Position numbers and translations under genes: made by a program. A stretch of 6,479 nt of DNA from Chloroflexota bacterium (GTDB lineage: Bacteria; Chloroflexota; Limnocylindria; Limnocylindrales; CSP1-4), in assembly GCA_005880805.1 (NCBI GenBank), contig VBFZ01000191.1:1-6479 (forward strand), read 5' to 3'. Of this stretch, positions 1-6,479 are shown piece by piece. Under the pieces are notes generated by a model that worked only from the letters and a program-made list of their open reading frames with translations, ran no database searches and was not told the DNA's origin. Positions within the stretch are counted from its first letter, which is position 1. Each line of letters opens with the position of its first letter.

Positions 1-1216
1 TGCGGCTCTCCGTCCGGTCCCGGCCAACGACGGTCCGCTTCTCCCGGGACGTCCGGCGGCCGTCCATCGCGTAGCGGTCGGCGACCATGATGTCGAACGC
101 GTGGACCGACGCTTCCTGGTTGGAGTAGCGCCCGGCCACGAACGAGCGCGACGCGGTCCCGCGCTGCTGCAACTCGCAGACGTGGTAGTCCTGCCGGTTG
201 GTCAGGTCCCAGAACTCGATCGCATCGCTGACGTCGAACCCGGGCTGCGCCAGGCTGTCGCCCGCGACGTGCAGGTCGCACACGACCCTCGTCCGATCGG
301 GCGCGATCGGCCACGCCTGGTGCGTGAGGACGTAGTCGGGGTGGACGCTGACGATCAGGTTGGGCCACAGGATGTAGTAGTAGATCCTGCGTTCGTCGAC
401 CTCGTCGGCACCCGCCAGCGCGGGCCGTCCGTGTCGCGAGCCGTCCATCGACATCGTCTCGCAGCCGGTGGCCAGCGGCATCCAGCCCCCCTTCCAGGGA
501 CCCGTCGGGAAGAAATCCTCACCCTGGTCGTAGGGCGTCCACTTGTTGAGGAGGGGATGGATGCTCGGGCAGTGGTAGCACTCGGAGTAGTTCTCGGCGA
601 CGATCTTCCAGTTGGCGCCGACGTCATATTCGCGACGTGCGGCCCGGCGCAGCCCCGCGAAGTCGCGCCGGTACTCGCGAGCGTGGTGCTCGTACCAGTC
701 GCCCATCGCCTCGCGTAGCCCGGCGGCAGCAGGGTCGAGGTTCACGAACACGAACCCGTCCCACGTCTCGAATCGAATGGACGTCAGGCCAAAACTGCCC
801 AGGCTGAAGTCCTCGATGCCCTCCATGTGCCTGGCGCGGACGAGATTGCCCTCCAGGTCGTAGATCCAGGCGTGGTACGGACACTGCAGCCGGACGGCCG
901 TGCCGCAGTCGCCTTCCACGATCGCGGTGCCGCGGTGCCGGCAGACGTTGTAGAAAGCGCGCAGCCCTGAGTCCGGACCCCGCACGACCAGCACCGGCTC
1001 GCCGACCAGCTCGAGCGTGAAGAAACTGCCGGGTTCCGGTGCGTCCTCCTCGCGGCCGACGCAGACCCAGTCGCGGAAGAACCATTGCTCGCGCTCGAAC
1101 GCGAAGACCTCCTGATCGTGGTAGGTCCGAGCGGGCAACAGGCTGGCGCCGCGGAACGGGCGGCGGACGCCGGCGAGCTCTTCGCGGGTCAGCGGCGATC
1201 GAATTGCGCTCGACAT
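1..1216 (-). CDS. Rieske [2Fe-2S] ring-hydroxylating oxygenase alpha subunit (3' end outside window)
   Basis: This is the catalytic subunit of a Rieske non-heme iron oxygenase (HcaE/COG4638 type). Such enzymes use electrons from a reductase to insert oxygen into an aromatic ring, or to oxidise or demethylate a substrate. The sequence shows 405 codons without a stop. The Rieske domain has C92-x-H94 and, 17 residues later, C112-x2-H115. The catalytic domain has ENYSECYHCPSIHP at 208-221, giving probable mononuclear iron ligands H215 and H220; D343 in NRQDYHVCE is the likely third ligand, and E208 is the likely bridge between the centres. The ATG at 1216 is chosen because the -10-like TACAGT lies 6 nt before it and the family's usual N-terminus (PFRGASLLPARTY at 20-32) follows. 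An in-frame ATG at 1255 would add 13 residues. No beta subunit or reductase lies in the window, so the substrate is unknown; choline/carnitine-type monooxygenases are distant alternatives to aromatic dioxygenases. The family usually ends near FDIMVADRY (374-382), yet an Arg-rich tail continues to the edge. Confidence 0.93.
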   Translation of the reverse strand, partial: MSSAIRSPLTREELAGVRRPFRGASLLPARTYHDQEVFAFEREQWFFRDWVCVGREEDAPEPGSFFTLELVGEPVLVVRGPDSGLRAFYNVCRHRGTAIVEGDCGTAVRLQCPYHAWIYDLEGNLVRARHMEGIEDFSLGSFGLTSIRFETWDGFVFVNLDPAAAGLREAMGDWYEHHAREYRRDFAGLRRAARREYDVGANWKIVAENYSECYHCPSIHPLLNKWTPYDQGEDFFPTGPWKGGWMPLATGCETMSMDGSRHGRPALAGADEVDERRIYYYILWPNLIVSVHPDYVLTHQAWPIAPDRTRVVCDLHVAGDSLAQPGFDVSDAIEFWDLTNRQDYHVCELQQRGTASRSFVAGRYSNQEASVHAFDIMVADRYAMDGRRTSREKRTVVGRDRTESR

Positions 1217-1222
1217 CGCCTG

Positions 1223-1228
1223 ACTGTA
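1223..1228 (-). promoter_or_regulatory. Candidate leaderless -10 element for the Rieske oxygenase gene
   Basis: Read on the minus strand the hexamer is TACAGT, a TANNNT-type -10 box. Six nt (CAGGCG) separate it from the ATG at 1216, so transcription would start at or next to the start codon and the mRNA would be leaderless. No convincing -35 box sits upstream on this strand, which is common for leaderless promoters in actinobacteria and Deinococcota. This is an inference from sequence and spacing only. Confidence 0.5.
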
Positions 1229-1244
1229 CAGCGCGCGCCGTACA
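1225..1244. promoter_or_regulatory. 20-bp near-perfect palindrome in the divergent intergenic region (candidate operator)
   Basis: TGTACAGCGCGCGCCGTACA is a dyad symmetric around 1234/1235. The arms TGTAC and GTACA match exactly, the central GCGCGCGC is self-complementary, and only the pair at 1230/1239 mismatches. It fills the middle of the 37 bp between two divergent start codons, and its arms run into both candidate -10 boxes. A dimeric repressor bound here would block both promoters. Part of the symmetry could simply come from two similar -10 boxes facing each other. No regulator gene is visible in the window. Confidence 0.5.
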
Positions 1245-1246
1245 CT
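1241..1246 (+). promoter_or_regulatory. Candidate leaderless -10 element for the aldolase gene
   Basis: TACACT fits the TANNNT -10 pattern and is followed by 7 nt (CCGGTCC) and then the ATG at 1254. That spacing places the transcription start at the A of ATG. There is no Shine-Dalgarno sequence in the gap. A weak -35-like CTGACT lies at 1220-1225, giving a rather short 15-nt spacer. This is inferred from sequence and spacing. Confidence 0.5.
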
Positions 1247-1253
1247 CCGGTCC

Positions 1254-2033
1254 ATGTCCACGAGCCCCTCCTTCGTGCCGGACTTCCACGACCGAATCGG
1301 CGACGGCCGCTTCGCACTCGGGTCCTGGCTGACGTTCACCGAGCCCGCCTCCGCCGAGGTCATGGCAGGCACCGGGTTCGACTTCTTCATCGTCGACGGG
1401 GAGCACGCGCCGGTGGGGAGCGCCGAGCTGCTTTCGGTGCTGATCGCGACACGGGCATCCGGTATCCCGCTGCTCGCGCGCGTTGGCGCCAACGAGCCGA
1501 TCCGCATCATGAACGCGCTCGATCTCGGCGCTTCGGGCGTCGTGATCCCGCAGATCCGCACGGCGGATGACGTGAAGCGCGCGGTGGACTGGTGCCGCTA
1601 CCCGCCCGACGGGCTGCGCGGGATCGCGCCACGCCGGGCGTCGGAGTACGGCCGCCACACGGGCGAGTACGTCGCCGGGGCAAACAAGCTGGTGACCTGC
1701 TGCATCCAGGTCGAAACGACCGACGCGCTGCGAGATCTCGAGCAGCTGCTCGCCGTGCCCGGTGTCGACTGTGTCCTGATCGGGCCGAACGACCTGGCCG
1801 CCTCGCTCGGTCATCGCGGCGACCTGGCGCACCCGGAAGTCGAGGCGGCGATCATGCGCACCCTCGAGGTCGGCCGGCAGGCGGGCGTGCCCATCGGCGT
1901 CTGGACCGGCTCCCCGGATCAGGCTCGGACGAGGCGTGAACAGGGCTTCGCGTTCGGCACGCTGGGTACGGACTACGGGTTCATGGCCGCGGCAGCCGAG
2001 GCTGCGGTGGCCGGGGTGCGCGGCACGGATTGA
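1254..2033 (+). CDS. HpcH/HpaI-family class II (metal-dependent) aldolase
   Basis: This is a 259-aa HpcH/HpaI-type aldolase, a TIM-barrel family that reversibly cleaves 4-hydroxy-2-oxo acids to pyruvate plus an aldehyde using a divalent metal. The first barrel strands carry GFDFFIVDGEH at 41-51, with H51 as the likely catalytic base. R76 in LLARVG is the likely substrate-carboxylate arginine. IPQIRTADD (98-106) and the basic loop GIAPRRASEYG (123-133) are family hallmarks. The metal ligands are E154 (IQVET) and D180 (IGPNDLAASLG). The length is normal for the family and all catalytic residues are present. The ATG at 1254 is supported by the -10-like box 7 nt upstream. The gene is divergent from the Rieske oxygenase and overlaps the following GNAT by 4 nt. 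HpaI, GarL (2-keto-3-deoxy-glucarate) and rhamnonate aldolases cannot be told apart here, so the aldehyde partner is unknown. Confidence 0.93.
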   Translation: MSTSPSFVPDFHDRIGDGRFALGSWLTFTEPASAEVMAGTGFDFFIVDGEHAPVGSAELLSVLIATRASGIPLLARVGANEPIRIMNALDLGASGVVIPQIRTADDVKRAVDWCRYPPDGLRGIAPRRASEYGRHTGEYVAGANKLVTCCIQVETTDALRDLEQLLAVPGVDCVLIGPNDLAASLGHRGDLAHPEVEAAIMRTLEVGRQAGVPIGVWTGSPDQARTRREQGFAFGTLGTDYGFMAAAAEAAVAGVRGTD

Positions 2034-2039
2034 CCGAGG
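2027..2039 (+). promoter_or_regulatory. TTGA stop/start overlap (translational coupling), copy 1 of a 13-nt repeated junction
   Basis: GGATTGACCGAGG contains the aldolase stop TGA (2031-2033) inside the TTG-A start of the GNAT (2030-2032). A small potential stem (GTGC 2016-2019, GCAC 2023-2026, 3-nt loop) directly precedes it. The same 13 nt occur at the other GNAT junction on the opposite strand (3094-3106). The arrangement implies termination-reinitiation rather than independent ribosome binding. Confidence 0.6.
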
Positions 2040-2578
2040 GCTGGCCGCCCATCCCGACGGCCATCGAAACGGCGCGCCTGGTCCTGCGGCCCGTCCTTCG
2101 TGAGGAGGCGGAGGCGCTGCTCGCGGGCGGTCAGCCGGCCGGCCTGTCGTTCGGGGAGGGCTTCCCCTCAGAGGGCACGCTCGAGTCGATGGATCTGTTC
2201 GTCGGTCCTCGACGCGCCGAGCTGCCCGGCTTCACGCCTTTCCACATGCTCCGCCGGGCCGACGGGGTCGCGATTGGCAGCATCGGCTTCACGCCCGTCG
2301 CGGAGACGCGCTCGGTCACCGCCGGCTACGGCATCAGTCCGGCCTTCGAAGGCCAGGGCTCCACGACCGAGGCGCTCCGGGGACTCGTCGCATGGCTCTT
2401 CCAGGCGGGAGCGACCCTCGTCCGTGCCGACACGTACGTCGACCACGTCGCCAGCCGTCGGGTGATGGAGAAGGCCGGCATGGAGCTCATCGAGGAGGTC
2501 GACGGGGTGGAAGGGGAGCGCCCGGTTCATTACGTCGTCTATGCGATCGCGAAGTCACTGGCCGAACCTGAGTCGTAG
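2030..2578 (+). CDS. GNAT N-acetyltransferase, RimJ/RimL type
   Basis: This is a 182-aa acetyl-CoA-dependent N-acetyltransferase of the RimJ/RimL-like branch (COG1670). The N-terminal strand ETARLVLRP (13-21) is the usual start of this branch. Motif A is GYGISPAFEGQGSTTEAL (99-116), where the EGQGST loop binds the CoA pyrophosphate. Motif B is VASRRVMEKAGMEL (140-153), close to the family's NxxSxRVxEKxGF pattern with an alanine in place of one usual polar residue. The start is TTG at 2030, which overlaps the aldolase stop as TTGA. No usable ATG lies before the conserved ETARLVLRP strand, and no clear Shine-Dalgarno is present, so translation probably depends on ribosomes that finish the aldolase. 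Members acetylate ribosomal protein N-termini, antibiotics or small amines; the acceptor here is unknown. It converges on the other GNAT gene with a 6-bp gap. Confidence 0.88.
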   Translation: MTEGWPPIPTAIETARLVLRPVLREEAEALLAGGQPAGLSFGEGFPSEGTLESMDLFVGPRRAELPGFTPFHMLRRADGVAIGSIGFTPVAETRSVTAGYGISPAFEGQGSTTEALRGLVAWLFQAGATLVRADTYVDHVASRRVMEKAGMELIEEVDGVEGERPVHYVVYAIAKSLAEPES

Positions 2579-2584
2579 CGAAGG

Positions 2585-3103
2585 CTAGAGGAGCAGCTCG
2601 AGCTCGATCTCATCCCGGATCGGAATGCCGTTCTCGCCGATCAACCCGATCTCAGGCTTCAGCGTGCGGCGCGCCTCCGTGACTGCATCGCGAAGGAGGG
2701 CGCTCAGAGCAAACCCGAGGCGCTGGTAGAAGCCGAGGGCGTGGAGATTGTCGTTCGTGGTGATGAGCCACAGCCGCCGACAGCCAGCGGCGCGTGCCGT
2801 GTCGGCGATCGCGGCGAGCACGGCCGAGGCCCCGCCGTGGCCCGGCCTCGGGCTGTCGAGCATGACCACCTCGCACGAGTCCCCCTCGACCCGGTAGTGG
2901 CCGTAGCTGATCCATCCCTCGCTGCGTTCCGCCACGAATCCAGGGAGGTCGGGGATCTCCCAGACCCGGCCGCGGGACACCATTCGGGTGGAACCCCAGC
3001 GTTCGAGCATGAGCGCGTGCAGTGCATCGTCGTCGGCCGCGGTCAGGGGCCGAACGGCGAGCCGTTCTCGCTCCCCCGCGTCCCCGGCGAACGCCTCGGT
3101 CAA
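2585..3103 (-). CDS. GNAT N-acetyltransferase (GIPIRDEIELEL C-terminus type)
   Basis: This is a 172-aa GNAT-fold acetyltransferase. From the TTG start, strand 1 is LAVRPLTAADDDALHALM (15-32). Motif A is VVMLDSPRPGHGGASAVLAA (79-98), in which PGHGGAS is the CoA-binding loop. The typical motif B is TTNDNLHALGFYQRLGF (115-131). The C-terminal GENGIPIRDEIELEL (156-170) is a signature seen in one widespread group of unassigned GNATs. The open frame extends upstream to 3271, but that part lies entirely inside the nuclease gene and reads as low-complexity Arg/Gly/Pro sequence. The TTG at 3103, overlapping the nuclease stop as TTGA, is therefore preferred. The acceptor substrate is unknown. It is unlike the GNAT at 2030-2578 outside the fold motifs, so the two are not recent duplicates. 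It is the last gene of the minus-strand train. Confidence 0.87.
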   Translation of the reverse strand: MTEAFAGDAGERERLAVRPLTAADDDALHALMLERWGSTRMVSRGRVWEIPDLPGFVAERSEGWISYGHYRVEGDSCEVVMLDSPRPGHGGASAVLAAIADTARAAGCRRLWLITTNDNLHALGFYQRLGFALSALLRDAVTEARRTLKPEIGLIGENGIPIRDEIELELLL

Positions 3104-3121
3104 TCCAGCGTCACACGCTGG
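3094..3121 (-). promoter_or_regulatory. Hairpin plus TTGA stop/start overlap (translational coupling), copy 2 of the 13-nt junction
   Basis: On the minus strand, GGATTGACCGAGG (3106-3094) holds the nuclease stop TGA (3102-3100) overlapping the GNAT start TTG (3103-3101). Immediately upstream, a perfect 6-bp inverted repeat CCAGCG/CGCTGG with a 5-nt loop (3121-3105) ends one nt before the TTG. There is no Shine-Dalgarno. A stem this close to the start would sit within the ribosome footprint and be opened by the translating upstream ribosome, which fits coupled initiation. Confidence 0.55.
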
Positions 3122-4713
3122 TGCCACTGCGGAATGGCCGTGTCGAAGCCAAGGGCCCGAACCTTCGGCTCGAACGCCGCCTGGGCTTCCGGGTCGCCGT
3201 GGACGATGAACACCGTCCGCGGCCAACCCGCATCGCCGCGCTGCTTGCCGTTCGCGAAGGCCCGCAGCCAATCGAGCAGCTCGGACTCGTCGGCGTGCGC
3301 CGAGAAGCCGCTGATCGATCGGATCTTGCAGCGCACGTCGCGCACCTGTCCGTCGATCTTCACTTGCTTCGCGCCGGCCTGGAGATGTGCCCCGAGCGTT
3401 CCCTCGCCCTGGTAGCCGACGAACAACAGCGTCGCGTCGGGATCGTCGATCAGTTCCCGGAGATGGCCGACCACCCGTCCCCCGGTGAGCATTCCGTTCG
3501 ACGCCACGATCATGTACGGCCTGGCGGCCTGCGCGATGGCCTCTGACTCCTTCACGTCCTGGGTGATGACCTGCCGCGGGTAGTCGAGCGGCGTGTCGCC
3601 TTGCTGGAGCAACGCCTGCGTCTCCGGGTCGAAGTACTCGGCGTGATGCCGGTAGACGTCGGTGGCTTTCGACGCCATGGGCGAGTCGAGGTAGAGCGGC
3701 AGCTCCGGAATCGCGCCCTGTTCGAGCAGGCGGTCGAGCTGCCAGACCACCTCCTGTGTCCGCCCGATCGCGAACGAGGGCACGAGCAGCACCCCGTTGC
3801 TCTCGCCCACGAGCTTCACCGTCTCGGCCAGGAGGCGGACGGCCTCGTCCTGGGGCTCGTGCTCGCGGCCGCCGTAGGTCGACTCGACCAGGACGTAGTC
3901 CGCGTCGGTCATGTCGCCGGAGAAGACGATCACCCGCTCCGGGCCGGCTTCGGCGTCCGCGGCTCGCATCCGAATGATCGCCGAGCCCAGGATGTGCCCC
4001 GCGTCCATGAACGTCGCGTGGATGCCCGGGGCGATCTCGAGTTCCTGGCCGTAGTCGATCCCCCGGAATTGAGCGAGGGCGGTCTCCGCGTCGTGGGCGT
4101 CGTAGAGCGGCTCGTCCAGCTCCACGTCGAGGTGTGGCGGCTGCGCGTTGAGCGCCGCCTCCGGATCGGGCAACCCAATCACGTTGTCGTGGTTGCCCAG
4201 CCCGCCGTTGCCCTGCGGTACTGCCAGGTACGGCTCGACCGCGCTGGTCGCCTGCGAGCCTCCGTGCCCGGGGTCATCGGCGACATCGCCCGAGCCGGCC
4301 AGCTCCATGGCGGCCTCGAGCGCGAGCTGCTCGCGGTGCGCCTCCTCGGCGGCACGTTCCGGATGCCGTCGCTCGAGCCGCGCCGCGCGCTTGGCGAACT
4401 CCCGCTGCAGCTTGCCCGAGTCGAGCAGCACGAGGGTCGCCAGCTCGACGGTTCCCTTCGTCGCCCAGATCGGACCCTTGAACCCTTCCTTCACGACGTG
4501 CGGAATCAACCCGCAGTGATCGAGGTGCGCGTGTGTCAGCAGGATCGCGTCGATTTCCGCCGGGTCGTAGGCGAGCGGAATCCGGTTCCGGATCGCCTCG
4601 TTGGGGCTGCCCTGGAACATGCCGCAGTCGATGAGGATCCGCGCGCGATCGGTGGTGAGCAGGAACTGCGAGCCGGTGACAGTCGTGGCGGCGCCGAGGA
4701 ACTGAATCTCCAC
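3100..4713 (-). CDS. Beta-CASP metallo-beta-lactamase-fold RNA nuclease (COG1236/Ysh1-CPSF73-like)
   Basis: This is a 537-aa predicted zinc-dependent RNA nuclease of the bacterial/archaeal CPSF73-like group (Thermus TTHA0252 type), presumably cytoplasmic. The N-terminus MEIQFLGAATTVTGS starts at the first beta strand, supporting the GTG at 4713. Metal motifs are HAHLDH (61-66), H240 in DAGHILGSA and D267 in FSGD. Beta-CASP motifs are A (E277, VESTYGG), B (H473, SGFSAHAD) and C (H505, VHGD). SNGMLTGGRVVGHL (405-418) corresponds to the family's SGM-GGR-HHL segment. The family is usually about 430-470 residues. The excess lies between HxHxDH and H240, with a charged probable helix (104-140) followed by a Gly/Asp-rich stretch. 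Conversely, about 14-16 residues usually found between FSGD and the VESTYG strand are absent. It starts 13 bp after the heme synthase fusion and overlaps the next GNAT by 4 nt. RNA processing or decay is the likely role; targets are unknown. Confidence 0.9.
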   Translation of the reverse strand: MEIQFLGAATTVTGSQFLLTTDRARILIDCGMFQGSPNEAIRNRIPLAYDPAEIDAILLTHAHLDHCGLIPHVVKEGFKGPIWATKGTVELATLVLLDSGKLQREFAKRAARLERRHPERAAEEAHREQLALEAAMELAGSGDVADDPGHGGSQATSAVEPYLAVPQGNGGLGNHDNVIGLPDPEAALNAQPPHLDVELDEPLYDAHDAETALAQFRGIDYGQELEIAPGIHATFMDAGHILGSAIIRMRAADAEAGPERVIVFSGDMTDADYVLVESTYGGREHEPQDEAVRLLAETVKLVGESNGVLLVPSFAIGRTQEVVWQLDRLLEQGAIPELPLYLDSPMASKATDVYRHHAEYFDPETQALLQQGDTPLDYPRQVITQDVKESEAIAQAARPYMIVASNGMLTGGRVVGHLRELIDDPDATLLFVGYQGEGTLGAHLQAGAKQVKIDGQVRDVRCKIRSISGFSAHADESELLDWLRAFANGKQRGDAGWPRTVFIVHGDPEAQAAFEPKVRALGFDTAIPQWHQRVTLD

Positions 4714-4726
4714 GCGGGGGCGGCGG

Positions 4727-6479
<1,753 letters not shown>

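Noticed and set aside
101..718. A plus-strand open frame antisense to the oxygenase
   Set aside because: The translation is low-complexity Val/Arg/Asp sequence typical of antisense frames in high-GC DNA; the Rieske gene on the other strand explains this region.
624..1832. A 402-codon minus-strand open frame crossing the oxygenase and aldolase genes
   Set aside because: It lies out of frame with the oxygenase below 1216 and antisense to the aldolase above it. Its translation is Arg/Gly/Pro/Ala-rich with no domain, while the overlapping frames carry complete catalytic motifs.
2595..2604. AGCTCGAGCT palindrome near the convergent gene ends as a terminator
   Set aside because: It encodes the Glu-Leu repeat at the GNAT C-terminus, has no loop able to form a stable stem and no following T-run.
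3104..3271. Upstream extension of the second GNAT to an earlier start
   Set aside because: The extra 56 codons lie wholly inside the conserved C-terminus of the nuclease and encode no GNAT element; the TTG overlapping the nuclease stop gives a normal family length.

Overview
The window is a high-GC, tightly packed bacterial chromosomal segment with six protein-coding genes and no RNA gene, mobile element or CRISPR array that I can see. The longest non-coding stretch is 37 bp. Very high GC, GTG and TTG starts, few Shine-Dalgarno sequences, a pair of probable leaderless promoters and a fused heme A/heme O synthase together suggest a high-GC Chloroflexota or deep-branching Actinomycetota (Thermoleophilia-like) bacterium. 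Deinococcota is less likely. This placement is an inference and is not certain.

Layout from left to right: (1) a Rieske non-heme iron oxygenase alpha subunit on the minus strand, from 1216 down to and beyond the left edge; (2) a 37-bp divergent control region holding a 20-bp near-palindrome flanked by two face-to-face -10 elements; (3) on the plus strand, an HpcH/HpaI-type class II aldolase (1254-2033) and, overlapping it by 4 nt (TTGA), a RimJ/RimL-type GNAT acetyltransferase (2030-2578); (4) converging on that pair with a 6-bp gap, a minus-strand gene train running from the right edge: a CtaA-CtaB fusion (heme A synthase plus heme O synthase, 5' end outside the window), a beta-CASP metallo-beta-lactamase RNA nuclease (4713-3100), and a second, unrelated GNAT acetyltransferase (3103-2585) that also overlaps its upstream gene by TTGA.

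How the genes may work together: the divergent oxygenase and aldolase look like parts of a small catabolic locus, with one gene oxidising a substrate and the other cleaving a hydroxylated oxo-acid. Their shared 37-bp control region would let one regulator govern both. The CtaA-CtaB fusion supplies heme A for an aa3-type terminal oxidase. The nuclease and GNAT behind it share its transcription direction and close spacing but have no evident functional link to heme.

No wholly new system is evident. The points most worth a second look are the symmetric leaderless promoter pair, the repeated 13-nt TTGA coupling junction in front of two unrelated GNAT genes, the insertion-plus-deletion architecture of the beta-CASP protein, and the apparently cysteine-poor fused heme A/O synthase.
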